From JAPOUP01 sp026708635 (GTDB lineage Bacteria > Pseudomonadota > Alphaproteobacteria > Rhodobacterales > Rhodobacteraceae): DNA of 64,000 bases. The position numbers were made by a program, and so were the translations under genes. This document shows positions 26,685 through 36,300 of this stretch, piece by piece (the first letter of the stretch is position 1; the number at the start of each line of letters is the position of its first letter). The notes beneath the pieces were generated by a model. It made no database searches and was not told the DNA's origin. It saw only the letters and a list, made by a program, of their open reading frames with translations. The stretch covers positions 3,100,001 through 3,164,000 of the forward strand of contig OZ241336.1 of NCBI GenBank assembly GCA_965200115.1. Reading direction: 5' to 3'.

Positions 26685-26884
26685 ACGGATTTGATGAACG
26701 AACTAAAGAAGCGTTAGATCAAAACCTTCTCGACAAGCTGAGGAACAATCGATTCTGCGTTGTCGGCTGTGGCGGTACGGGCGCGAACTTCGCTGAAATG
26801 CTGGTTCGTACGGGAGCCACGGAACTTGACCTGATTGATGGAGAAGTCTGTCAAGCGAGTCGAATGACCCCCGTTCCACAGTGA
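26681..26884 (+). pseudogene. ThiF/E1-like adenylyltransferase, 5' fragment
   Basis: First part of an E1-like gene broken by an IS30-type remnant. MNGFDERTKEALDQNLLDKL leads into the Rossmann nucleotide site NNRFCVVGCGGTGANFAEML and VRTGATELDLIDGE, the Asp that follows strand 2 in ThiF/MoeB/E1 proteins. The codons VCQASRMTP are the last that could be native; the frame ends at 26884 inside the mobile element. ThiF-like enzymes adenylate the C-terminal Gly of ubiquitin-like or sulfur-carrier proteins. The remaining part is at 27793-28287. Confidence 0.75.
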
Positions 26885-27792
26885 GGTGCAACACCCGATG
26901 TGGGTGAAATCATGATGTTGCGAATCGGCCGGATGGCGGTGACAGTCCCGGTGTTCAGACTGGGAGACATGCCCGAGGGCTACCGACCTGACCTATTCAG
27001 AACGCCCTGCGGGCATTCGAACGGGGCGATCGCCCGCCAGCTGGGGCGTGACCGGACGACGGTCTGGCGCGAGGTGCGCCGATCGCCGGCTACCGCCACG
27101 GGCAAGGGGAAACGCAGCGCGGCCTCGTCGGTCCCGCGCAGGATGACGCCCGATCTGTGGCGCATGGTGGAGGATTGGAGCCCGGAGCAGTCCGGTCGCC
27201 TCCGGAAGGAGGGCCATCCGATGTCAGTGGATCTTCCACGCCGACCGCAGGGCCGGTGGCCGGCTCTGGCGGCATCTGCGCCGCCGGGGAAAGAGGCCGA
27301 ACCGGAAGGGCGGGGCCCACGCGGGCCGGGGCCACATCCCGGGCCTCATCTCCGAGCGTCCGGCGCTGGTGGAGGCGAAGGCGCGGGTCGGTGACTGGGA
27401 GACACGATCGTGGGCGCGGGCCACAGCGGGGCCGTGGTGTCCTGGTGGACAGGGCGTCGAACGGTGCGGAGGCTCGACAGGAAGACCGCGGCCGCGGTCG
27501 GGGCCGCCAACGCAAGGAGTTCGCGGACCACGCGCGGGTGTCCACTTCTTCTTCGCGCGGCCCTACCACTCGTAGCGCGGGCTTGCGGGGGACTTCCGCA
27601 AGGTGACGGACGCCGAAGGGCCGTGCCTGAACGCGCGTCCCAGGAAGGCGCTGGGCTATGACGCCGGCGGAGGCGTTCCTTCGGGCGCGGCCTCCCTGAG
27701 GGAAAGCCCCGGGCGGATCGCCCTCCACGCGCCGCGGGCCGTCCCCGGCGCGCCCGCAGGCAAAGGCTCGGACGGGGGGGTCGGAGGGCGCG
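26885..27792 (+). mobile_element. Decayed IS30-type element inside the E1-like gene
   Basis: The N-terminal IS30 helix-turn-helix is clear near 27010-27080: GHSNGAIARQLGRDRTTVW. Then come MTPDLWRMVEDWSPEQSGRL and pieces of the DDE domain in changing frames (VGDWE-like at 27390, VRRLDRKTAAAVGAA at about 27460-27500, RPRKALGYD at 27630-27660). Several frameshifts and deletions destroy it. GAGGTGCAACACC at 26883-26895 may be the left terminus; no inverted copy was found on the right, so the right end has been lost or altered. Confidence 0.75.
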
Positions 27793-28287
27793 CCTATCGC
27801 CCTAGAAAAACGACTGCGCGACATTCGTCCGGGGGAGTTGTCAATTCAGGCGTTCTCCTCACATCTCAAGACTCCAGAACAAGCCGAGAACGGTTCAGAA
27901 ACTAACGACAGTATTCGAAATGCGATCAAAAACGCCTACGCTGTCTTTATCGCGATTGATAATCGAGACGGCAGGCTATTGACCGAAAGACTGTGCCGCG
28001 AAGAAGGCAGCGGCAGGTACCTTTCCTGCGGCGTCCGCATCAACCCAACGAACAATGAAATCAGATTCCTGTGCAACTGGATACCGAACTCTCCAGAAAA
28101 GGACGAGAATTATGTGGAACTCGGATATGGACCTAGAAACGGTTCTTTCGCCTCAATAGTGATGGAAGCGTCAAGCGTCGCCTTCACCATGCTATTGGCC
28201 CATCTTCACAATCCACGCAGTGAATTCTTGAAATATTCCAAGAGCTATGACGCGGAGTTCTACCCGGAACTGCCTAGGATCAACTGA
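27793..28287 (+). pseudogene. ThiF/E1-like adenylyltransferase, 3' fragment
   Basis: Continuation of the E1-like protein after the IS30 remnant: ALEKRLRDIRPGELSIQAF is the helix and strand that follow the adenylation site in ThiF proteins. AVFIAIDNRDGRLLTERLC corresponds to the D-N-x-x-x-R region that touches the substrate. The C-terminus has GSFASIVMEASSVAFTMLLAHL, typical of the last helices. With the 5' fragment this makes about 225 residues, near a complete small E1. The last eight bases overlap the convergent peptidase gene. Confidence 0.7.
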
Positions 28288-28690
28288 ATTCCCAGCTACA
28301 GACGACTTCGGTTTCTTCAGGAGTCCCCATCAAAAGTTCGCGCCCCGCTATGACTCCGTCTCGAATGGCTATGAAGTGTCCCCAAATCAACGCAACGCAG
28401 CGAGAAGGCTTTCGCTCCAGCAATTCCGCCAGGGTTTCCTTCCCAGTGGTCAATTCTGATCTATAGTCAATATTCATGCCCAATTTCTCGTCTTTGTTGA
28501 GAAACTTGACCGCGACAGCGAATTCCTTGTTTGACACCCCGCCGTAAGGCCATTTCCTCGCGCAGAAACTGAACGCTCTTTTTACTTTTCCGGGATCGAG
28601 CTCAGGAACGGCCCGAAGCAGCGATCTCGGGGCACAGTCATGCATGCCGGAAAACTTCTCTTCGATAGCGGCCATGGTTTCAGAGGTCAT
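28280..28690 (-). CDS. Papain-like (C39-type) cysteine peptidase, small
   Basis: 136 residues from MTSETMAAIEEKF, chosen because GAGGAA lies just upstream; ATG 28720 is possible. A nucleophile-like MHDCAPRSLLRAV near the N-terminus and CVALIWGHFIAIRDGVIAG near the C-terminus give the Cys ... His ... Asp order of papain-fold C39-like peptidases, which are common as short phage and mobile-element proteins. A deubiquitinase-like or precursor-processing role next to an E1-like gene is attractive but is inference only. It is convergent with the E1-like gene and overlaps it by eight bases. No signal peptide. Confidence 0.5.
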   Translation of the reverse strand: MTSETMAAIEEKFSGMHDCAPRSLLRAVPELDPGKVKRAFSFCARKWPYGGVSNKEFAVAVKFLNKDEKLGMNIDYRSELTTGKETLAELLERKPSRCVALIWGHFIAIRDGVIAGRELLMGTPEETEVVCSWEFS

Positions 28691-28708
28691 GGGTTCCTCG
28701 ATGGTTTT

Positions 28709-28730
28709 ACCGTTCGTCATGACGGACGGT
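28709..28730. promoter_or_regulatory. 22-bp near-perfect palindrome upstream of the peptidase gene
   Basis: ACCGTTCGTCATGACGGACG followed by GT reads the same on both strands except one symmetric mismatch pair. It is centred about 30 bases before the preferred peptidase start (28690) and covers the alternative ATG at 28720. The symmetry suggests an operator for a dimeric regulator, possibly autoregulatory. AT-rich DNA (AATATTTTTT) follows on the upstream side, as expected for a promoter. Confidence 0.5.
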
Positions 28731-28881
28731 AATATTTTTTCCGGGAATCGGAAATGGCGGCGGGCAAAAAATCACCGGCTCGAAATTCCCCGGATTGACA
28801 ACCGCCAAAAAATCCGGCGGCCGCCCCGCCCCGCGCTTTCCGACCCCTTTTTATTATGTTAGTAATCTCCAAATATCCGGG

Positions 28882-30048
28882 CTATAGCGCCGATAGAAGG
28901 GCTTCCGTCGGCCAGGCGTCGGCGGGCAGGTCCAGCCGAAGCTGGACGTCCCGAACGGCCGCGCGGGTTTTCCTGCCAAGAATTCCGTCGATCTCGCCAA
29001 CGTCATAGCCAAGCGCGGCAAGGCGTTCCTGAAGCAGGATCATCTGCGCCTCCGTGAGACCGGGATCCGGAGAACCGGCCTCAAACGGCGGAGCTCCGAT
29101 AAGCCGTTCCGCGAAGTGGCCGACCGTCAGGACGTAGATGAAGGACTTGTTCCACTCAAGGAGAACCCGGAAATTCGGATAGGCCAGGAAGGCCGGTCCT
29201 TTCCTGCCCTGGGGCAACAGAAGGCTCGCCGGCAGTTCGGTATCGATCGCTCCGGACCGCGGCTGTACACCCAGCTTCGCCCAGTCAGTCGCCAGCAAGG
29301 TCGTATCGAGGCCGGTAATGGACCAGTCAAGGTTCCGTGGCACGCGTACTTCCCGCAGCCAGGGCTCCCGCGGTCGCCATCCCAGATGGCGGAGCATGCG
29401 TGCGCCCGAAAACAGTGCGTCGGCTTCCGATTCCCCGAGATTGACTTTGCCGTCGCCGTCGCCGTCAACGCCGTTCACGAGAATGTCCTCGGGTAGCATC
29501 TGCACCATGCCGTACTCTCCTGCCCAGGCGCCTGTGGTCTCCGTTGGACTGAAATCGCCGCGTCCGTGAAGCTCCAGCGCGGCGAAGATCTGCGGGCGGA
29601 ACAGTTCCGGTCTACGGCAGTCGTGGCTTAGGGTGACCAGCGCGTCCAGCGTGTTGTAATCTCCCTGGACGGCGCCGAAATCGGATTCGAATGCCCAAAG
29701 GGCCAGCAGAATACCGCGATTTACGCCGTAAGTTTCCCATATCCGGTTAAAGAGCCCGTCGAGTTTCCCCGACTTGGCGGTTCCGACACCTAGACGGTAG
29801 GCACTCATCAACCGGCCGGAAAACTCAATGAACGGGAGCTGGAACACTCCCTGCCTGCGGTCGGCCCTGATCACGTCAGGGTTGCGGCGAACGTTTGCGA
29901 AGAAACTCCGGACTGTCGCGGGATCGTTCCCTTTGCGGGCGGCTTCGTTTCGCAGGTCGTCGACGAAGTCACTGAAGCCGCCGCCGCACCCGGCCGCCGC
30001 CGCACCCGCGAAAATGCCCGCCGCGATGGTGAGGAAAGTAAGTCGCAT
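28882..30048 (-). CDS. Lytic murein transglycosylase (MltB family) with peptidoglycan-binding domain
   Basis: Periplasmic enzyme cleaving peptidoglycan to 1,6-anhydro products. 388 residues with an N-terminal hydrophobic signal (FLTIAAGIFAGAAAAGC); a Cys ends this stretch, so it may be a lipoprotein. The SLT_2 catalytic domain includes LLALWAFESDFGAVQGDYNT, where the Glu of ESxFG is catalytic, then AGEYGMVQMLP and DGDGDGKVNLGESEADAL. The C-terminus (about 325-388) is a PG_binding_1 domain (LQERLAALGYDVGEIDG, then GRKTRAAVRDVQ). It is monocistronic on the minus strand at the right border of the island. Confidence 0.92.
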   Translation of the reverse strand: MRLTFLTIAAGIFAGAAAAGCGGGFSDFVDDLRNEAARKGNDPATVRSFFANVRRNPDVIRADRRQGVFQLPFIEFSGRLMSAYRLGVGTAKSGKLDGLFNRIWETYGVNRGILLALWAFESDFGAVQGDYNTLDALVTLSHDCRRPELFRPQIFAALELHGRGDFSPTETTGAWAGEYGMVQMLPEDILVNGVDGDGDGKVNLGESEADALFSGARMLRHLGWRPREPWLREVRVPRNLDWSITGLDTTLLATDWAKLGVQPRSGAIDTELPASLLLPQGRKGPAFLAYPNFRVLLEWNKSFIYVLTVGHFAERLIGAPPFEAGSPDPGLTEAQMILLQERLAALGYDVGEIDGILGRKTRAAVRDVQLRLDLPADAWPTEALLSAL

Positions 30049-30329
30049 CTGGTTTCACGCCGCATAGCTCCGGTTGCGGTTCCCTCTTAAATCATGGCGG
30101 CGATCATTGAAACGGCTGACCGCCCGTTCGACGGCTGAAGTGTTTGGACCGGTGGTGCCAATCCGTCGCGGGAGGCGGTCCTGTAGCGGAAACCGGTAGG
30201 TGTAAGTGTGGTGGCGATATCGGTATCGGGGTCATTCGGGAAACGTTTGGGGACAGTCGTGCCAAACCAACGGAGCCGAAGTGAGGAATCCACCCGAATC
30301 CGATCCTCGGTCGCGGCGGCGTGGTGAGC

Positions 30330-31043
30330 TTAAATCAGCTTTCGGTTCCGTCCCGCGTGGCATTGCCCGGACTTGATGAGAAATGCAGCCATTCGATCGG
30401 CCAATGCCGGGGAGTCAACAGGTTGCCCAAGTCCGTCCAGCGCGTCGTCAAGCAGCCTGTCGGGAACGGTCCCGCGCCCCCGCACGGCAATGAGGTCTTT
30501 CAGATAGGGTTCGTGAAACTCCGGATGCGCCTGTATGGTTAGTGCCCGATCACCATACGCCAGCGCCGCTATTCTGCAGAAAGGGTTCCGTGCGATGACC
30601 TCGGCGCCGTCTGGGACCGAGACAACCTGGTCCTGATGCCAGGCGTTCAGCGCCAGTCGGACATTTCCGTCGAATTCATATATCTGACGGCCCACCGCCC
30701 ATCCTCCCCGGAACTTCTCCACCCGCGCTCCACAGGACCGTGCGACCAGCTGATGGCCGAAGCAGATTCCCACCACCGGAACCCCTGCGATGAAGGCCGC
30801 GCGCACAAGTCGCTCCAGCGGCGCGATCCAGGGATGCCCTTCGTAAACGCCGTGACGGGATCCGGTTATCAGCCAACCGTCAGCCGCGCTCGGCCCCTCG
30901 GGAAAGACCATGTCGACAACCGGATAGCTGGAGAAGGTGAAGCCGCGTCCACCGAGTAACGATTCGAACATCGCGTCATAGTCGCCGTAGGTCGGGATCA
31001 GTGAGCCGGCCACATGGCCAGTGAGCAGGACTCCGATATGCAT
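30330..31043 (-). CDS. Type 1 glutamine amidotransferase (GMP-synthase-like)
   Basis: 237 residues. Class I GATase domain with the nucleophile in VVGICFGHQLVA (Cys94), the oxyanion strand LITGSRHGVYE, and the His-x-Glu pair in TIQAHPEFHEPYL. These hydrolyse glutamine for transfer of ammonia; standalone members act on gamma-glutamyl compounds or serve unknown synthases. The frame is open upstream to 31292, but MHIGVLLTGH at 31043 is the natural start of the fold. No synthase partner is adjacent, so the pathway is unknown. Confidence 0.85.
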   Translation of the reverse strand: MHIGVLLTGHVAGSLIPTYGDYDAMFESLLGGRGFTFSSYPVVDMVFPEGPSAADGWLITGSRHGVYEGHPWIAPLERLVRAAFIAGVPVVGICFGHQLVARSCGARVEKFRGGWAVGRQIYEFDGNVRLALNAWHQDQVVSVPDGAEVIARNPFCRIAALAYGDRALTIQAHPEFHEPYLKDLIAVRGRGTVPDRLLDDALDGLGQPVDSPALADRMAAFLIKSGQCHAGRNRKLI

Positions 31044-31423
31044 GCCGTATCCGTTTCGTATATACGGGAGTCTATGCGTGCGCCGGTCGGTCGGCAAGAC
31101 GGGTGTCCGTCGGGCTGGAAGTGAATCCCCCATATAATCAGGTTCGGATGCGGCCGTGACGTTCCACGACGTTACGGCCGGAGATGGAGTTTGACCGCAC
31201 CGGAGCGCCTGATCGGCGAATCGCGGAGCGGGCCCGTCTTGACCGAGGTCCGTCAAAGATACCCGACATGTATTCCGTGGACCTTCAGCCACGCAGGATG
31301 TGAGTTGGGACAGAGGCGGAGCCGTTCCGCGAGGCCGGAGAGTTAGGACCGGAGTTAATCACGTTCCTTGGATCCGGGAAAAGGGCGCTCAAAGAACGGG
31401 ACGCTCGCCGCCGACGGGGCTGT
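31044..31423. other. Intergenic region
   Basis: About 380 bases between the amidotransferase start and the end of the ROK pseudogene. No protein or RNA signature was recognised. A promoter for the amidotransferase gene must lie at its left end. Confidence 0.35.
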
Positions 31424-32355
31424 TCAGGTCGCCCGAATCGGCGCGACCTTAAGCCCTCGGGACTGGCCTTCGATGTTCCGGACTTCCAGCCGTGCGCTGA
31501 TATCTCTTAGAAGTTGCGACGGTAGGGCGCCTTCAGGCCCGATCAGCTTGGGGTCGAACATGCCGGCAATGATGCGCGCCGCAGGTTCCACCTGACCGGT
31601 CGCGCGTTCAGTCCAACCGTCGACCCGCGACTGTCGGCTCGAGTCGTTCGGATCGGACATGTCCGCCTCCCACGACCGGCGACCGGGCATGCCGACGGTA
31701 GTCTCGAAGTCTGGAGCTTGGGCCGTGGCGCGTTGTAGGGAAACAGCGCTCCCGACAGGCATGCGTTGCCATGGGTGCCTCGATAGGGCGGGCCGTTCAG
31801 GTCCGCGCCGCCGCCCAGGCCGTAACCGATATTGAGAAGGAAGAGCGTTTTGACGCCGTGGTTACCGAACAGGAATTCGCCGAGCGCGACCGCTGTTCCG
31901 TCGTTCTCAAGGAAGATATCCCAATCGGATTGTCCCTGGATCGCCTCCTTTAACGAGTTCCCGTCCAGTTTCATGTAGCTCTCATGAGCCTTCAGGTATT
32001 TTCCGACCGATCCGAAGTTAGCCGGAAGGCAAGGCCCGACCCCGGCGAAAGAACTTCCCTTAAGCCCGGGATCGTTCAGGAAATCACGGGTGGTTTCCCG
32101 GACGGTGCCAAAGATCAGTTCCGCGGACGCCGGGGTGAGGGGAATCGATCTATGACCGGAAACCTGTCCGTTAAGGTTAACCAGCACGGCTTCGATGCCG
32201 TCAGCCAGCGTGTATTTCTCCGGCGTCTGAATGAGTTCGGAATTCCAAAGTCTGCTGAGCGACGACCGCAACCCGCCGCCTTTCCCGAATGCGATTCGCC
32301 GTTCAGACTGGCGGTCGTCAAGCGCGAAGCGGTTGATGCCGCAATTGCAGGTCAA
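31424..32355 (-). pseudogene. ROK-family regulator/sugar kinase, frameshifted and N-terminally truncated
   Basis: Codons from 32355 read the ROK ATPase-like fold: ADGIEAVLVNLNGQVSGHRS, FAGVGPCLPANFG, DWDIFLENDGTAVALGEFLFG (E-N-D-x-x-A motif) and IGYGLGGGADLNGPPYRGTHG. Near 31712 the frame changes: the expected tail VDGWTERATGQVEPAARIIA and FDPKLIGPEGALP continues in another frame to 31424. The N-terminal HTH of ROK repressors is missing. Frameshift plus truncation make this a dead gene. The family senses or phosphorylates sugars; no transport genes remain nearby. Confidence 0.75.
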
Positions 32356-33192
32356 CGCTGCAGTTCTGCGGCGCTGGGACTGGAATCTGGCAGTTGCCGG
32401 TGGACAAGCCCTTCCTTGACGCCGTGAGAGAGGTCAGTCGTGGCTACAGCCGTGATGTGGACGACGGCGATGTCATCTGGCTAGTTCCTGAAGTGGTCCG
32501 CAGCGATGGCGGTTCCTGGCAGCTGGCTCGGGATCATTGGGAAGTCCTGACGCTCGGGGCCACGGTGGACAAATTGCTTGCGGCCGAGACGATGCGCCGG
32601 AGCGAGTTCGGGCATGACCTTCGAATGAAGCCGCCGCCGTAGCCCAAGGATCGAAATGCCGTCCCGATTTTTTCCAGAGTTACGCAGGGGTGAGTCGATG
32701 ATGGCGTAATTTGGGTCTCTGACGTTCGCCGCCTGAGCGGCAGCGCAGGCCCTATGCTGTTGGCAACCATCAGGAAGGGCAGTTGGTTGCTGGCGTGCGC
32801 CGGCAGGTTTGGGCGACTTTCGAGCATCGTGGCGGTTGTAGGGGGCGGTTAAGCTGGCCAAGCATTATATGCGGCGAAAAGCCGCACATGCCATGCTGGA
32901 CTCCGGATGGCGAACGTGAATGTGGAGAATTGCCGTAGTTGATCAAAGAATCAGCGGACTGAGTAAAATATAATCACAGCTGGTAAGGGCAATTGGCTGG
33001 GGTGGGCCTTCTGCGCGGCTACCGGCGTGGTGACAGAATCGCGGTGGCGCGAAAGCCATGATTGACTGGATGATGCACATGTTTCGTGCGGCGGGAGCGG
33101 CGCTCTGGGAGGCGCTGGCCCCGAGCCACGGGGTAACGGACACGTGTTCGGGCGCGGTCTTGACAGGGCCGGATGACGGTCATCTCGATATA
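32356..33192. other. Intergenic region before the tandem repeat
   Basis: About 840 bases. A plus-strand frame from about 32394 to 32642 (VDKPFLDAVREVSRGYSRDV...) has some protein character but no recognisable family or good start, and may be a gene remnant. The rest lacks features. The region contains whatever promoter drives the autotransporter gene. Confidence 0.35.
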
Positions 33193-33272
33193 ATCGCCGG
33201 ATCGCCGGATCGCCGGATCGCCGGATCGCCGGATCGCCGGATCGCCGGATCGCCGGATCGCCGGATCGCCGG
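33193..33272 (+). repeat. Tandem repeat, 10 copies of ATCGCCGG (8 bp)
   Basis: Ten perfect head-to-tail copies of ATCGCCGG occupy exactly 80 bases. The array ends 30 bases before the likely ATG of the autotransporter. No plus-strand frame through the array contains a stop, because the 24-base super-period always reads as an eight-residue unit (IAGSPDRR). The unit length is not a multiple of three, so gain or loss of copies shifts the reading frame across it and changes the spacing to upstream signals, as in contingency loci. Confidence 0.95.
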
Positions 33273-33301
33273 ATTTTCGACCTTGGTCCTGTGTGAAGGC
33301 C

Positions 33302-36300
33302 ATGGGCGCGTCCGCATGGCTGTGCCGCCCTCGCCCGCCAGCCTCTCCGCCTGAGCTTTCCTCTTCCGCCGGGCGGGGCTCGGTAGACCGCCGCCCGTGC
33401 CGGTTCGTGCGCCGCGCCCGCCGCGGTCTCGTCGCCGCGCTTCTCGTCCTGACCCTGCTGGCAACTGTCGGGCCGGCGCAGGCGCAAACCCCCCACGCCG
33501 CGCCAAAGAATCTCCAGGTCACGACCGGAGATGGAAGAGCTACTCTCAGCTGGAAGAACCCGAATGATCCGCTCATCGATCGGTACCAATTCCGATACAA
33601 ACGCTCCGACCGACTCTGGTCGGCCTGGGCCGATATCGGAAACAGCAGTGACACCACCACGACAGTGACCCTCACCGGACTCCAAAACGGTGTGAGCTAC
33701 CGCTTTCAACTTCGTGCTGTCTCGGACGCTCAAGAGCCACAAGTCTTGATCAATGACAACAGAAATGATCGGTACTTCCCGGTGTATATCAGAGATCAGG
33801 GAACGATGTACCTTGATCTCGGCAAGGATACCCAGGACGGCATCCCGATTGCCCGATACTTCCATACCAACGAAGTGCCCAATCGACTCACGACAGAGAA
33901 ATACAACAGTCTCGAGAAGTGGCAGTATCGCTATACCACGCCGCGCACCATCACCGATGGGCGCATCACCTCATGGCATCCCTGGCAAACCCCCTGGGTC
34001 GACATGACGCGCGGATCAGGGACCTGCGGGGTGGGGAAAGAGCGCATTTGCTTCAGAATGCAGGGGTTGAAACGCAATACCTATTATCTCTATCAATTCC
34101 GCATGGTCTTCGGACTCCGGACAGGCCCGGCTGCCGAAGCGCACAACGTGGTGCCGGGGGATCCACCGTTGAAACTGTCCATCGCCGGATTGAACCGGCC
34201 ATTCACACAGGCAGATTTCGACAAGGAGTATTCCCGAAGAAATTATCGGATGCTCGTCTTCACCTTCTCGGAGAAGGTGACTGGATTCACCACAGACGAC
34301 ATCGACGTGGAATGCGCCATCAAGGAAACCCCACTATCGAACCCGATCACCATCAACACGATCGACGGTGAAAAAGAGATCTACCGACTCTCGGTCAAAC
34401 CGACGATCTGTCAGGAAGACACTCCGAAGGTGAAAGTGACGGTCAAAGCGCGTTCCGTGCAGTATGAAGGCTCGGTCAACGGAGAGGGGACCATGCTGGA
34501 CGGCCCCGAACACGCCGTCATCGTTTCCTCCGACTGTGCGCCATGCGCCCCCACGTCTGAACGCAAGACGCAATCACCGCTGGCACAACAGGCCCCATCC
34601 AATACCCCCGCATGTCCCGCTACCGACTCGACCCTGGTTGAGACGGTCCGTCGATATCACGGCATGAATAGCCAACGGGCCCACTACAACCACAACTGGC
34701 ATCGGGTACTGATTGCCTTCGGTGCGGAGACGCATCCATCCCTGTCCCCCTACACCGCCGCCGAAGCGCGTCGCGGGGAAACCCGCTGGTCCGGTTGGCG
34801 TCCGGTGCGACAAGAGCTGGAGCGCCTCGAAGCCTGCCCCGGCGCAACGTCTGAGATGCAGCGTGTTGCCGCCGAACCGAAACCCCTTCCCACGCTGTCG
34901 GTCCGGGACACCACCGCCCCGGAAGGCGGCAAGATGACCTTCACCGTCGACCTGTCCGAACCGTCGACCGCACCGGTCTGTTTCGATGCCCACACGCGGG
35001 ACAGCACCCCGGTCTCGGCGACGGCAAGACACGACTATTGGCCCATGCGCTGGGACACTCCGACCGACCGTCTGTGCATCCTCCCCGGAGACACCCACAA
35101 ACCTCTCATTCTGCACATCCTGAATGATGCGCACGACGACCCCGACGAGACGTTCGAACTGGTCATCTCCAAGGCGACGGGGGCGACCATCGACGATGCC
35201 GTCGGCGTCGGGACCATCACCAACGCGGATCCACTCCCGGCGGCGTATCTCTCCCGCTTCGGGCGCGCCGTCGCGGAACAGGCGCTCGAGGGCATTGCCG
35301 GACGCATGGCGGCGGATCGCGCGCCCGGCATGCGGGGCACGCTCGCCGGCGAGGCGCTGTCGTTCGACCCGGTGTCCGGCCAACCGGCAGCGGGCGCGGC
35401 GGACGATGGCGCGGCGCCGGCGCTGGCGGAGATCGCGCGCGGGTTCGGAGCGGAGGCACTGGGGCCGGGAGGCGCGTCCGACCCGTTCGGCTACCGCCTC
35501 GTCCTCGACGGGCCGCGGGAGCGGTCCCGAACGATGGGTGCGCGGGAGGCTCTGCTCGGGTCGAGTTTCGCGCTGACGGGCGAGAGGGACGGTTCGGGCG
35601 GCAGCCTCGCCTTCTGGGGCCGGGCGGGCCGGGGCAGCTTCGAAGGCGCGGAGCGCGGCGACGGGACGGACATCGCTCTCGACGGCACGGTGACGACGGC
35701 CATGCTGGGCGCGGACTATGCGCGGGGCGATGGGCTGGTCGGCATCGCGCTGACGCAGAGCACGGCTGACGGCAAGTATGCCAGCGAGGGCGATCTGGGC
35801 TGTCCCGAAGCGGGCGGCGGGGCGCGGGTCCTGTGTGACGGCGCCGTGCGGGCGGGCGACGGTAGGGTGAAGGCCTCGCTGACGGCGGCGATCCCCTACG
35901 CCGCGCTGCAAGCCTCGGAGCGGCTCAATCTCTGGGGCGCGCTCGGCTACGGCACGGGCGAGGTGACGCTGGAGACGGCCATGGGCGGCGGCTACAGCGC
36001 CGACACCGACTGGACCATGGCGGCGGTCGGGCTGCGGGGCGAACTGCTGGCGCCGCCCGCCAAGGGCGGCGGCCCGGCGCTGGCGCTGACCTCAGACGCG
36101 CTCTGGGCGCGCACCGCCTCGGAGAAAACGCGCGACCTCGCGGCGTCGGAGGCCGACGTGACGCGGCTCGGGCTCGGCCTGGAGGGAAGCTGGCATATGG
36201 CGCTGGAGGGCGGCGGCGCGCTCGTTCCGAAGCTCGAGATCGGCGCCCGCCACGACGGCGGCGACGCGGAGACCGGCTCGGGTCTGGAACTCGGCGGCGG

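Noticed and set aside
33193..33272. CRISPR array
   Set aside because: The repeats are 8-bp head-to-tail units without spacers, and no cas gene is near.
34574..35911. 445-codon minus-strand frame inside the autotransporter gene
   Set aside because: Arg-rich translation without domain features; the plus-strand protein has a signal peptide, domains and barrel. It is a shadow.
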